DNA from: Lachnospiraceae bacterium
GTDB taxonomy: Bacteria > Bacillota > Clostridia > Lachnospirales > Lachnospiraceae
Reading direction: 5' to 3'
Assembly (NCBI GenBank): GCA_004557975.1
Contig: SFEV01000016.1
Span: 1 to 48,145 of the forward strand
Length of the DNA: 48,145 nucleotides
The notes under the pieces are model-generated. The model did no database searches and was not told the DNA's origin. It saw only the letters and a list, made by a program, of their open reading frames with translations. Below, piece after piece: positions 1 to 8,821 of the stretch (its first letter is position 1; each line of letters begins with the position of its first letter). Position numbers and translations under genes: made by a program.

Positions 1-71
1 TCGCTATCGCTCACAGACAGCTCCCCCGCAAGCGGTGGCGCCTTTTGGTCAGAGTTTGCACTGCGCCGACT

Positions 72-110
72 GAGGGGTTGCGGCAGGCTTCAAACCCCAC
101 CTCACCTTTT
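72..110 (+). terminator. possible terminator upstream of pnp
   Basis: GGGGTT (74-79) can pair with AACCCC (93-98) around a 13-base loop, and a short T-rich stretch follows at 106-119. This could end an upstream transcript that lies outside the window. The preceding bases 1-70 are G+C-rich and hold a degenerate palindrome (CCGC/GCGG near 27-36) but no gene I can support. The stem is short, so the call is weak. Confidence 0.3.
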
Positions 111-155
111 TCTCCTTTTACGCAATTTAATGATGCTTTTTTGCGCGGGATGAGT

Positions 156-161
156 TATAAT
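156..161 (+). promoter_or_regulatory. -10 box of the likely pnp promoter
   Basis: A perfect TATAAT lies 46 bases before the chosen pnp start. No good -35 hexamer is found 16-18 bases upstream, so this is a -10-led call only. Confidence 0.45.
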
Positions 162-206
162 AAGACAGTATGAATAAAAATGGACTATAAGAAGGAGAAG
201 AAGCAA

Positions 207-2297
207 ATGCAAAGGATATTTTCAATGGAGCTGGCGGGCAGGACGCTTACAGTTGATGTGGGACGTGTGGGCGCTCAGGCAAACGGATGTGCGCTTATGC
301 ATTACGGTGACACGACGGTCCTGTCTACTGCTACGGCGTCAGAGAAGCCGAGAGAGGGAATTGATTTCTTCCCGCTCAGTGTAGAATACGAAGAGAAATT
401 TTATTCCGTAGGAAAAATTCCGGGAGGCTTTAACAAGAGAGAGGGGAAGGCATCTGAGAATGCAGTTTTGACATCACGTGTCATTGACCGTCCTATGCGT
501 CCTCTGTTCCCGAAAGATTACCGCAACGACGTTACTCTGAACAACATGGTTATGTCCGTAGATCCGCAGTGCCGTCCGGAGCTGACTGCAATGCTTGGAG
601 CTGCGATTTCCACAGCTATCTCTGATATCCCCTTTGACGGTCCGTGTGCAATGACACAGATGGGTCTTGTGAACGGAGAACTGATTATCAATCCGTCTCA
701 GGAGCAGTGGGATAACGGTGACCTTCAGCTTACGGTAGCTTCCACAGGCCAGAAAGTCATTATGATCGAAGCCGGTGCCAATGAGATCAAAGACGATGTG
801 ATGATCGATGCAATCTATAAATGCCATGCGGTTAACCTCGAGATCATTGAGTTTATTAAGAAAATGGTTGCAGAAGTAGGAAAAACGAAGCACGAGTATG
901 AGAGCTGTGCGATTCCGGATGAGCTGTTTGAGGCGATGAAGCAGATTGTTACACCGGAAGAGATGGAGACAGCCGTATTCACAGATGTGAAGCAGGTTCG
1001 CGAAGAGAATATCCGACAGGTATCCGCAAAGCTCGAGGAAGCTTTTGCAGACAACGAGGAATGGCTTGCACTTCTGCCGGAAGCGCTGTACCAGTATCAG
1101 AAGAAGACTGTCCGCAAGATGATCCTGAAGGACCACAAACGTCCGGATGGCCGTGCAATCACACAGATTCGTCCGCTGGCAGCAGAAGTGGATCTGATCC
1201 CGAGAGTTCATGGTTCTGCCATGTTTACACGCGGACAGACACAGATCTGTACGATTACAACCCTTGCTCCGCTTTCTGAGGTGCAGAAGGTGGATGGTCT
1301 CGATGAGAATATTACCAGCAAGCGCTATATGCACCATTATAATTTCCCGGCCTACTCTGTGGGTGAGACGAAGGTCAGCCGCGGTCCGGGACGCCGAGAG
1401 ATCGGACATGGAGCTCTTGCAGAGAAAGCACTGATTCCGGTTCTTCCGTCAGAGGAGGAGTTCCCGTATGCAATCCGTACGGTATCTGAGACCTTTGAGT
1501 CCAACGGTTCCACTTCTCAGGCCAGTGTTTGTGCATCTACGATGTCGCTGATGGCTGCAGGTGTTCCGATCAAGAAGATGGTTGCAGGTATTTCCTGTGG
1601 TCTTGTGACAGGTGAGACAGACGATGATTACATTGTTCTGACAGATATCCAGGGCCTGGAGGACTTCTTTGGCGATATGGACTTCAAGGTAGCCGGTACA
1701 CTTGACGGTATTACTGCAATCCAGATGGATATTAAGATCCATGGTCTGACTGAGCCTATCGTCAGAGAGGCGATTGCAAGAACGCATGAAGCAAGAGAGT
1801 ATATCCTCAAAGAAGTTATGATGCCGTGTATTTCTGAGCCGAGACCGACAGTAGGCAAGTATGCGCCGAAGATCATTCAGCTGCAGATTGACCCGATGAA
1901 GATCGGTGATGTGGTAGGACAGCGCGGCAAGACGATCAACACGATTATTGAGCGCACTGGTGTGAAAATTGATATCAATGATGACGGTTTCGTATCCATC
2001 TGCGGAACTGATCAGGAGATGATGGATAAAGCAGCAGAAATGATCCGCATTATCGTTACTGATTTTGAAGCAGGACAGATTTTCAGCGGAGAGGTTGTCA
2101 GCATCAAGGAGTTTGGCGCATTCGTAGAATTTGCCCCGGGCAAAGAGGGTATGGTTCATATTTCCAAGATTGCGAAGGAAAGAATCAACCGTGTCGAGGA
2201 CGTTCTGACGCTTGGAGACAAGGTGAAGGTTGTCTGCCTTGGAAAAGACAAGATGGGAAGAATGAGCTTCAGTATTAAGGATGTAAAAGAGAACTGA
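207..2297 (+). CDS. pnp: polyribonucleotide nucleotidyltransferase (PNPase)
   Basis: Phosphorolytic 3'-5' exoribonuclease of cytoplasmic RNA decay, forming a trimer. The 696-residue protein has the standard PNPase order: a first RNase PH-like domain (about 12-145), a helical linker, a second catalytic RNase PH domain (about 310-540), then a KH domain with a GKTINTIIERTGVKIDI stretch and a C-terminal S1 domain (GEVVSIKEFGAFVEF). Length is normal for the family. I start at the ATG at 207 because AAGGAG at 192-197 sits nine bases upstream and the protein then begins MQRIFSMELAGR. The in-frame ATG at 180 has no ribosome site and would add nine Lys/Glu-rich residues that are really the Shine-Dalgarno region. 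pnp often follows rpsO in Firmicutes; here the upstream neighbour is outside the window. Confidence 0.97.
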   Translation: MQRIFSMELAGRTLTVDVGRVGAQANGCALMHYGDTTVLSTATASEKPREGIDFFPLSVEYEEKFYSVGKIPGGFNKREGKASENAVLTSRVIDRPMRPLFPKDYRNDVTLNNMVMSVDPQCRPELTAMLGAAISTAISDIPFDGPCAMTQMGLVNGELIINPSQEQWDNGDLQLTVASTGQKVIMIEAGANEIKDDVMIDAIYKCHAVNLEIIEFIKKMVAEVGKTKHEYESCAIPDELFEAMKQIVTPEEMETAVFTDVKQVREENIRQVSAKLEEAFADNEEWLALLPEALYQYQKKTVRKMILKDHKRPDGRAITQIRPLAAEVDLIPRVHGSAMFTRGQTQICTITTLAPLSEVQKVDGLDENITSKRYMHHYNFPAYSVGETKVSRGPGRREIGHGALAEKALIPVLPSEEEFPYAIRTVSETFESNGSTSQASVCASTMSLMAAGVPIKKMVAGISCGLVTGETDDDYIVLTDIQGLEDFFGDMDFKVAGTLDGITAIQMDIKIHGLTEPIVREAIARTHEAREYILKEVMMPCISEPRPTVGKYAPKIIQLQIDPMKIGDVVGQRGKTINTIIERTGVKIDINDDGFVSICGTDQEMMDKAAEMIRIIVTDFEAGQIFSGEVVSIKEFGAFVEFAPGKEGMVHISKIAKERINRVEDVLTLGDKVKVVCLGKDKMGRMSFSIKDVKEN

Positions 2298-2306
2298 TGA
2301 CTGTTG

Positions 2307-2334
2307 GCGCCTCAGGTTTTACTGGGGCGCTTTC
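2307..2334 (+). terminator. hairpin after pnp
   Basis: GCGCCTCAG (2307-2315) pairs with CTGGGGCGC (2322-2330) with one G-T wobble around a six-base loop, ten bases past the pnp stop. Only TTT follows directly, so termination may be partial. Confidence 0.6.
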
Positions 2335-2396
2335 TGATATTTATGAATATGTTCCTCGCAGACAGCGCAGATGCGTACAGTGAAAGGGGGAAGCCC

Positions 2397-4622
2397 ATGA
2401 AATATAAGGTACTTACGGCACTGCTTGGTGCGGCAATGGTGATGAGCTGTGTCAGCGGATGCGGGAAAAAAGAAGAGCGAAAAGAGACGGATTCTGTCAC
2501 AGTTTCGGATATACAGGTGATTGTGGAAACAGAATCAGAGACAGATCTGACAGTGGACGTTGAGACGGAGTCGGAGACAGGCTCTGAGACTGAGAAGGAA
2601 AGTGAGACTCAGCTTACAGCAGAAGAGATGGAGATTCAGATCGCAGCAAAAGGAGGCTCTTCAGGGACAACCGTAAATGCTTCCAATGGCAAACTTCTGG
2701 TGGAAGATGAGTCTGAAAATGTGAGCGAGCAGGCCGATGAAGCCGCATTTATTGAAAAAGCCGGGGAAGCGGAGACTGAGGAAGATACTGAGCCGGAGAC
2801 AAAATCTACAAAAAAAGAGAAAAATAAGGACAAGAATAATGGGCAGAAGATGGGTCTGCAGAGTGAAACACAGTCTCTGACCCAGACAGAAGGTCAGCCG
2901 CAGAGTGAGACTGTTGGACAGAGTGGAATCGTAAGTCAGACACAGAGTCAGAATGACGGGGCTGGTGAGACACGGCCCCAGGGGCAGACAGAGTCAGAGA
3001 CTGCTGAAACAGAAGCAAAGAGCAGGACTGACATGACAGAATCCGGGACAGAAGCAGAGAGCGAGACTTTGGAGACGGAATCCGAGACAGAAGCAGAGAG
3101 CGAGGCTTTGGAGACGGAATCCGAGACAGAAGCAGAGAGCGAGGCTTTGGAGACGGAATCCGAGACAGAAGCAGAGAGCGAGACTGTGGAGACGGAAACA
3201 GAGACGGAAACAGAGACAGAAACAGAGACGGAAACAGAGACAGAAACAGAATCAGAGGCTGTGGAAATGGAGTCCGAGACAGAAACAGAGAGTGAAGGAA
3301 CGTCAGAAAATTCAGCGTCGCAGCTCACTGGTGTGGCTGTCATTAATGACAGAGTGAATGTGCGCAGTAATCCTTCGACGGAGTCGGACATCCAGGCACT
3401 GCTGACTGTCGGCATGCAGATTGTGATTACAGACAGTTCTGATGAGTGGAGCCAGATTGGATACGAGGATGATAATGGTATTTCCTGCGGTTACGTCAAA
3501 ACAGAGTTCCTGACTTCCTTTGAAAATCTGTATTCTACATCAGATTCTGTCAATGCAAGAGAAGACGAATCCACAGAAGCAGAAGTTATTGTTACTTTGA
3601 AAACAGGAGAACCTGTCCTTGTACTGGAGCAGTCAGACGAAGGATGGTCAAAGATCCGGTTTATGAACGAAGAAGAAGTAATGGAAGCTTATGTCAGAAC
3701 CGAATTTCTTACAAAAACGGAAATGGGTACAGAAGAAACAAGGACTGTTGAGCGAGTGAAAGCATCACTGTCGGAAGTATTCAGTGAGACTGATCCGGAA
3801 GCAGAGACAGAAACGGAGGCAGAATCCGAGACTGAGACAGAAACAGAGACCGAATCCGAGACCGAGTCAGAGACGGAAGAAACAGAGACCGAACCCGAGA
3901 CCGAGCCAGAGACGGAAGAAACAGAGACCGAATCCGAGACCGAGTCAGAGACGGAAGAAACAGAGACCGAATCCGAGACCGAGCCAGAGACGGAAGAAAC
4001 AGAGACCGAATCCGAGACCGAGTTAGAGACGGAAGAAACAGAGACCGAATCCGAGACCGAGTCAGTAACAGAAGAAACAGAGACCGAATCCGAGACCGAG
4101 CCAGAGACGGAAGAAACAGAGACTGAATTCGAGATCGAATCAGAAAGCAGGGAAGATAAGGCTGCAATGTGGTCTGAGGACGCCCTGAAATCACAGTTTA
4201 CGGTCCTGCAGGTGCTTTTCCCTGACGCCACAAGTGTCGGTGTGATCTATTCCGCAGACAATGACCAGGCAGATGAACAGATCGAGGTGTACACAACTCT
4301 TGCAGAAGAGCTTGGAATCAATGTATCTTCAGTGGAAATTCTGGACGAGATTGACATTGACCTTGCGGCTTCAGAGCTGGTCGGAGCTGTTGACTGTGTA
4401 TTCTGTATGGAGGATGATACGGTAGACAGTCTTATACAGACTCTCTGTGCGTATGCCGATGAGGTCGGTATTCCCGTCATCGGATTGGATGAATCCCATG
4501 TAAAATCCGGCTGTATAGCTGCAGAGGATGACGGCGTGCTGTGCTGGAACGGAGAAAAAGCCGGAAAGCTGGGTCTGGATATAGAAGGATCCGGATTCGA
4601 GGAAACGAAGGAATACCGGTAA
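2397..4622 (+). CDS. SH3b-domain lipoprotein with Glu/Thr repeats and a periplasmic-binding-like C-terminal domain
   Basis: Predicted surface lipoprotein of 741 residues. The start at 2397 follows GGGGG at 2386-2390 and opens with a lipoprotein signal peptide (MKYKVLTALLGAAM..., lipobox VSGC with Cys22). Then come: a Glu/Thr/Ser-rich linker to about 310; two bacterial SH3 (SH3b) domains at about 312-372 and 378-440, each with an NVRSNPS or NAREDES-type opening and a Y-V-x-T-E-F-L-T ending; a second Glu/Thr linker with seven exact-length 13-residue repeats (about 461-585); and a C-terminal domain (about 594-737). That last domain resembles one lobe of the ABC_sub_bind (TrpX-like) substrate-binding family: LFPDATSVGVIYS, then IPVIGLDESHVKSG. 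SH3b domains usually bind cell wall. The linkers could span the wall. I cannot assign a ligand. No transporter genes are adjacent, so it may be a sensor or wall-associated protein rather than a transport component. Confidence 0.85.
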   Translation: MKYKVLTALLGAAMVMSCVSGCGKKEERKETDSVTVSDIQVIVETESETDLTVDVETESETGSETEKESETQLTAEEMEIQIAAKGGSSGTTVNASNGKLLVEDESENVSEQADEAAFIEKAGEAETEEDTEPETKSTKKEKNKDKNNGQKMGLQSETQSLTQTEGQPQSETVGQSGIVSQTQSQNDGAGETRPQGQTESETAETEAKSRTDMTESGTEAESETLETESETEAESEALETESETEAESEALETESETEAESETVETETETETETETETETETETESEAVEMESETETESEGTSENSASQLTGVAVINDRVNVRSNPSTESDIQALLTVGMQIVITDSSDEWSQIGYEDDNGISCGYVKTEFLTSFENLYSTSDSVNAREDESTEAEVIVTLKTGEPVLVLEQSDEGWSKIRFMNEEEVMEAYVRTEFLTKTEMGTEETRTVERVKASLSEVFSETDPEAETETEAESETETETETESETESETEETETEPETEPETEETETESETESETEETETESETEPETEETETESETELETEETETESETESVTEETETESETEPETEETETEFEIESESREDKAAMWSEDALKSQFTVLQVLFPDATSVGVIYSADNDQADEQIEVYTTLAEELGINVSSVEILDEIDIDLAASELVGAVDCVFCMEDDTVDSLIQTLCAYADEVGIPVIGLDESHVKSGCIAAEDDGVLCWNGEKAGKLGLDIEGSGFEETKEYR
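3051..3206 (+). repeat. 39-bp tandem repeat array, first block (4 units)
   Basis: Four consecutive 39-base units starting at 3051, 3090, 3129 and 3168, each coding 13 residues of the type EAESEALETESET. A shorter GAGACGGAAACA-type (12-base) repetition follows to about 3252. The array is in frame within the lipoprotein gene and forms its first acidic linker. Confidence 0.9.
3870..4142 (+). repeat. 39-bp tandem repeat array, second block (7 units)
   Basis: Seven units of exactly 39 bases (273 bases total), each coding ETEETETE-x-E-x-E-x with small changes in the last positions. Because the unit is a multiple of three, gain or loss of units keeps the reading frame. There are no unique spacers, so this is not CRISPR. 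Confidence 0.92.
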
Positions 4623-4673
4623 CCATTCGGGAAATGCCGGATTACGAGATGGATAATTAAAAAACAGGACATA

Positions 4674-4715
4674 AAAGCGGGCACGTTTCCGGTGAAATCC
4701 GGCTGTCCGCTTTTG
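4674..4715 (+). terminator. hairpin after the lipoprotein gene
   Basis: AAAAGCGGGCA (4674-4684) pairs with TGTCCGCTTTT (4705-4715), with one G-T wobble, and an inner CCGG/CCGG pair. The A-rich left arm and T-rich right arm fit an intrinsic terminator 51 bases past the stop. Confidence 0.65.
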
Positions 4716-4790
4716 TACACCCGATCATGTATCTGTCGCATGAAACTGTGGAGACAGAAAGCAGATCTTAAAGGAAAATGGAGGAAAAGA

Positions 4791-6107
4791 ATGAAAGAGT
4801 TTTATGAAGAATCAGAAAAGCTACTCCGGTTTATTGAGAACAGCCCCAGCTGTTTTCACGTGGTGAAAAATATTGCCGGGATGCTGGAAGAAAAAGGATT
4901 CACAGCACTGGAAGAACAGAACTGCTGGCAGATTACGCCGGGGGGCAGATACTATGTGACGAGAAACGGATCCTCTCTGATCGCGTTTCAGATTCCGGAG
5001 AGAGAATTCGGAGGATTTCAGCTGATCTGCAGCCATACGGATTCTCCGTCATTTAAAGTAAAAGAACAGCCGGAAATGCAGGCTGATGGAAAATATACGA
5101 AGTTGAACGTGGAGAAGTACGGCGGAATGCTCTGTGCACCATGGTTTGATCGACCGCTGTCTGTGGCAGGCAGGGTTCTGGTGCAGGATGAGCAGGGAAT
5201 TCATCAGGTGCTGATCAATGTGGACAGGGATCTTCTGATGATTCCGAATGTTGCAATTCATATGAACCGCAATGCAAATGACGGCTATACGTATAATGCA
5301 CAGAAGGATATGTGTCCCGTGTTCGGAGATGAGCTGGCAAAGGACAGTTTTGGAAAACTGATCGCCAGCGAGGCAGGCACGGCACCGGAACAGGTACTTG
5401 GATCAGACCTTTTCCTGTACAACAGGCAGAAGGGTACATTCTGGGGGAATGAGAGAGAGTTTATTGCCAGCCCGCGTCTCGATGACCTGCAGTGCGTCTT
5501 TGGATCACTGAGAGGCTTTCTGGAAGCAAAACCTGGAAAGAATGCTGCTGTATTCTGTGCGTTTGATAACGAGGAGACAGGGAGTGTGTCAAGACAGGGC
5601 GCTGCATCCACATTTCTGAAAGATACGCTGTATCGGATCAGTCTGGCCAGCGGAAAAACAAGAGAAGAACATTTTGCCGCCGTATCAGGCAGCTTTATGA
5701 TATCAGCGGATAATGCCCACGCGGTACATCCGAATCATGCTGAGCTTGCAGATCCGGTCAATCGGCCTCAGATGAACCACGGTATTGTGATCAAATATAA
5801 TGCCGCCCAGAAGTATACAACGGACGGCATCAGTACAGCCATATTCCGCACCATCTGTGACAGGGCACAAGTGCCGTATCAGATATTTACGAACCGTTCC
5901 GACATGGCAGGTGGCTCCACACTCGGCAATATTTCCAATACGCAGGTATCGCTGCGGGCTGTCGATATCGGACTTCCGCAGCTTGCGATGCACTCGCCCT
6001 ACGAGATGGCGGGTGTGAGAGACACGCTGTACCTGGAGCGCGCTGCGAAGCTGTATTACAGCAGCACCATCTGTATGTCGGAGAATGGCTGTATTACGGT
6101 TGAATAA
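4791..6107 (+). CDS. M18 family aminopeptidase
   Basis: Zinc aminopeptidase removing N-terminal residues from peptides in the cytoplasm (M18, aspartyl aminopeptidase type). The 438-residue protein keeps the family metal and catalytic motifs in order: CSHTDSPSFKVK (His and Asp), SPRLDDLQCVFG (bridging Asp), FDNEETGS (Glu-Glu), ADNAHAVHPNH, and the C-terminal MHSPYEMAG (His). Length is usual for the family. The start at 4791 is chosen because GGAGG at 4780-4784 precedes it by six bases; an upstream in-frame extension to 4692 would run through the terminator hairpin and is unlikely. It stands alone between a terminator and the convergent aroA, so it is probably monocistronic. Confidence 0.93.
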   Translation: MKEFYEESEKLLRFIENSPSCFHVVKNIAGMLEEKGFTALEEQNCWQITPGGRYYVTRNGSSLIAFQIPEREFGGFQLICSHTDSPSFKVKEQPEMQADGKYTKLNVEKYGGMLCAPWFDRPLSVAGRVLVQDEQGIHQVLINVDRDLLMIPNVAIHMNRNANDGYTYNAQKDMCPVFGDELAKDSFGKLIASEAGTAPEQVLGSDLFLYNRQKGTFWGNEREFIASPRLDDLQCVFGSLRGFLEAKPGKNAAVFCAFDNEETGSVSRQGAASTFLKDTLYRISLASGKTREEHFAAVSGSFMISADNAHAVHPNHAELADPVNRPQMNHGIVIKYNAAQKYTTDGISTAIFRTICDRAQVPYQIFTNRSDMAGGSTLGNISNTQVSLRAVDIGLPQLAMHSPYEMAGVRDTLYLERAAKLYYSSTICMSENGCITVE

Positions 6108-6149
6108 ATTTGTGACCGCAGCGATGAGATCAGTCCCTCAATGACAGTA

Positions 6150-7433
6150 TCATGGCTGCACAAGGCTGTTCAGATCTTCGTAGAAGCCTGGATAACTGAT
6201 TTTTACGCAGTCTCCGTCCTGAATATTCATCTCTCCGTCACAGGCAAGTGCAGCGACAGCAAAGCTCATGGCGATGCGGTGGTCTTTCCGGCTGTCGATG
6301 GCTGCACCGTGAAGCATTTTTCCGCCGTGGATGATCATGCCGTCATCTGTTGCTTCCACATCACAGCCGATGCGCTTCAGATTTTCGGTCATCACAGCAA
6401 TACGGTCAGATTCCTTTACCTTAAGCTCAGCGGCATCACGGATGATCGTGGTGCCGTCGGCAAACGCGGCGAGAACCGCAATGACAGGCAGCTCGTCAAT
6501 CAGTGTCGGAATGATCTCTCCCTCTATGACGGTGGCTTTCAGGGCACTGCTGCGGATCAGGAGATCAGCACAGGGCTCCGCACCGCTGAGATCTTCATTT
6601 ACGCGTGTAATATCCGCGCCCATGGCGCTGCAGACGCGCAGCATGCCGTCACGTGTGGGATTGATGCCGACATTGCGCAGGAGTACTTCGGAGCCGGGGA
6701 CAAGCAGTGCGGCAGCAATAAAGTATGCTGCGGAAGAAATGTCTCCCGGCACGTTGACCTTCTGGCCTGTCAGGACAGGCTCCGGCTTTACGGATACGGT
6801 ACGGCCGCAGGTGGAGACCTCAGCGCCGAAATAGCGCAGCATCAGTTCAGAATGGTTTCTGGAGACGACAGGCTCTGTCACTGAGGTGATACCGTCTGCG
6901 TAAAGACCTGCAAGCATGATACAGGATTTTACCTGAGCAGAGGCAACCGGGGAACTGTAATCAACTGCACGAAGATTTGCGCTGCTGATTTCAAGGGGGG
7001 CACAGCCGTTGTTGTTGACAGAGTGAATCTGCGCATTCATCAGCTGAAGCGGTGTCATGATGCGTTTCATCGGCCGCTTCTGGATAGAGGAATCTCCTGT
7101 AATAACGGAGGTAAAGGGCTGACCTGCAAGAATACCGGAGAGCAGCCGCACGGTCGTACCGCTGTTGCCGGCGTCCAGGACGGCGGACGGAGCCTTGAGA
7201 CCGTGGAGCCCTTTCCCGCGGACAAGGACGTGGGAGCCGGACTGCTCAATTTCAATCCCCATCTGCCGGAAACAGGAGATGGTAGAAAGACAGTCAGCGC
7301 CTGTGAGAAAGTTTGTTGCCTCGGTGAGCCCGTCAGAGAGAGCGCCGAGCATAATGCTGCGGTGGGAGATGGATTTGTCTCCCGGTATGGAAAGCTCACC
7401 TTTCAGAGGTGAGGATGTATGTCTGATAATCAT
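6150..7433 (-). CDS. aroA: 3-phosphoshikimate 1-carboxyvinyltransferase (EPSP synthase)
   Basis: Joins phosphoenolpyruvate to shikimate-3-phosphate, the sixth shikimate-pathway step. The 427-residue protein shows the family hallmarks: the N-terminal PGDKSISHRSIMLGAL substrate-binding stretch, GNSGTTVRLLSG in the first domain, KESDRIAVMTENL, and DHRIAMSFAVAAL near the C-terminus. It lies 38 bases after tyrA on the same strand, so the two are probably co-transcribed from the tyrA promoter. An AAAGGA sits about 13 bases before the ATG, a rather long spacing. It converges on the M18 aminopeptidase with only 42 bases between the stops. Confidence 0.97.
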   Translation of the reverse strand: MIIRHTSSPLKGELSIPGDKSISHRSIMLGALSDGLTEATNFLTGADCLSTISCFRQMGIEIEQSGSHVLVRGKGLHGLKAPSAVLDAGNSGTTVRLLSGILAGQPFTSVITGDSSIQKRPMKRIMTPLQLMNAQIHSVNNNGCAPLEISSANLRAVDYSSPVASAQVKSCIMLAGLYADGITSVTEPVVSRNHSELMLRYFGAEVSTCGRTVSVKPEPVLTGQKVNVPGDISSAAYFIAAALLVPGSEVLLRNVGINPTRDGMLRVCSAMGADITRVNEDLSGAEPCADLLIRSSALKATVIEGEIIPTLIDELPVIAVLAAFADGTTIIRDAAELKVKESDRIAVMTENLKRIGCDVEATDDGMIIHGGKMLHGAAIDSRKDHRIAMSFAVAALACDGEMNIQDGDCVKISYPGFYEDLNSLVQP

Positions 7434-7471
7434 AATAATTCTTATAATCCTTTCTGCGCATTTTTGGGTGA

Positions 7472-8572
7472 TTACCGCACCCAGACCTGATATCTGTGCT
7501 GACGCAGTATCTCAGCAGCCCTGAGTGAGGGCTCCTCTTCATAGAATTCAATTTGCAGAACGCCCTCGTCAAATTCGCGGTTATGTACGATGCCGATGTT
7601 TTTGATGCTGATACCATTGACTGCCAGTGTGGTGGCAATGGTGGCAATGGCACCTGATTCATCCACAATATCGCAGAAGATACGGTATGTCTTCTTGATG
7701 GAACCAAGCGGTGTGGAAGAGAAGGAATCGCGGTAATCACGGGATTTCTCAAAAATTCTATTGATTGCGGCTCCGTTGCCCTTTTGCATCTGGTTTCTGG
7801 CATCCTCCATCTGTCGGATAAATGTATCCATGACTCTGGAAATATTGTCATTGTTGGCAAGGCAGATATGCTCCCACATTTCCGGAGAGGAGGAGGCAAT
7901 GCGCGTAATATCCTTGAAACCGCCTGCGGCGAGCATCTTCATCAGTTCATCCCGTGTATCCAGATCATGCACCGTATTGACGAGTGAGGCGGCGATGACA
8001 TGGGGGAGATGGCTTATGGCCGCAGTGATAAAATCGTGCTGTCGATAGTCCAGTACCACAGGAATGGCACCGACTGCAGCGGCCAGCTCCCGGCAGTCCT
8101 CAATTTTATCTTCCCGCGTACCGGAGGATGGCGTAATAATATAATAAGAATTTTCAAAAAGATGAGCGTTGGCGTGCTCAAATCCGGACTTCTCCGAGCC
8201 GGTCATCGGGTGACCGCCGATAAACCGACCGTTCAGGCCCATTTCTTCTGCTGCAAGATGAATATCTGTCTTTACGCTGCCGACATCGCTGAGAATACAG
8301 TCTGGCCTGACAACGTCTTTCAGATGCTTCAGAGATTCAATATTGCTTCCGACGGGAGCGCAGAGAAAAATGCAGTCGCACTGTGCAAACTGAGGGTCCT
8401 CCGGAGACTGGCACGCAAAGTCGATTGCATGCTCCTCCAGCGCCATGGTCAGAGTGCGCTGTGTCCTTGCATATGCCATAATTGTACAGTCAGGAGAGAC
8501 CCGCTTCAGTGACTTTGCAAGAGAACCGCCGATCAGCCCCAGACCGATAAAACCAAAGGTGTTCAGATTCAT
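7472..8572 (-). CDS. tyrA: prephenate dehydrogenase with ACT domain
   Basis: Oxidative decarboxylation of prephenate to 4-hydroxyphenylpyruvate in tyrosine synthesis. The N-terminus has the Rossmann dinucleotide motif GFIGLGLIGGSLA; then DVGSVKT, GGHPMTGSEKSG and the catalytic-domain SHLPHVIA. The last 70 or so residues (IFCDIVDESGAIATIATTLAVNGISIKNIGI) are an ACT domain, suggesting amino-acid feedback. 366 residues is normal for the Firmicute TyrA-ACT form. AAGAGG precedes the ATG by about nine bases. It leads the tyrA-aroA pair. Confidence 0.95.
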   Translation of the reverse strand: MNLNTFGFIGLGLIGGSLAKSLKRVSPDCTIMAYARTQRTLTMALEEHAIDFACQSPEDPQFAQCDCIFLCAPVGSNIESLKHLKDVVRPDCILSDVGSVKTDIHLAAEEMGLNGRFIGGHPMTGSEKSGFEHANAHLFENSYYIITPSSGTREDKIEDCRELAAAVGAIPVVLDYRQHDFITAAISHLPHVIAASLVNTVHDLDTRDELMKMLAAGGFKDITRIASSSPEMWEHICLANNDNISRVMDTFIRQMEDARNQMQKGNGAAINRIFEKSRDYRDSFSSTPLGSIKKTYRIFCDIVDESGAIATIATTLAVNGISIKNIGIVHNREFDEGVLQIEFYEEEPSLRAAEILRQHRYQVWVR

Positions 8573-8617
8573 AATTAATAACCTCTTCAGTCATTTTATT
8601 GTAGAAAACACATGGAC

Positions 8618-8646
8618 ATTTTACTATTAAATAAAAATAATGTCAA
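8618..8646 (-). promoter_or_regulatory. promoter of tyrA-aroA
   Basis: On the minus strand TTGACA (8646-8641) and TAAAAT (8623-8618) are separated by exactly 17 bases, about 45 bases ahead of the tyrA start. Five of six bases match the -10 consensus. Confidence 0.8.
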
Positions 8647-8704
8647 AGGCTTTAATACTTTAAAGCGGAAAAAATAAAATTGTTGTTAAAAATGAATAAA
8701 ATGC

Positions 8705-8733
8705 TTGAACTATTTGTGTAATTTTAGTAGAAT
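8705..8733 (+). promoter_or_regulatory. promoter of the EF-G-like gene
   Basis: TTGAAC (8705-8710) and TAGAAT (8728-8733) with a 17-base spacer. This leaves a leader of about 80 bases before the ATG at 8822. It is divergent from the tyrA promoter about 60 bases away. Confidence 0.75.
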
Positions 8734-8821
8734 ATATCTATCTGAGGGTTAATGCATACTTGTCATTATGATCGAAAAGTATTTATCCCGCACGGACTAA
8801 CTAGTATTGGAGGAAAAAGCT

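Noticed and set aside
1..70. Start of window as part of a gene or RNA
   Set aside because: No frame or RNA fold can be supported from so short a fragment; it may be part of a G+C-rich dispersed element that continues outside the window.
3870..4142. CRISPR array
   Set aside because: Units are directly contiguous with no spacers and code for an acidic linker.
3689..4231. Ser/Val-rich antisense frames across the lipoprotein repeats
   Set aside because: They are translations of the 39-bp repeats on the other strand and frames; low complexity only.
6141..6884. 247-codon plus-strand frame opposite aroA
   Set aside because: aroA motifs are clear on the minus strand; this frame has no recognisable features.
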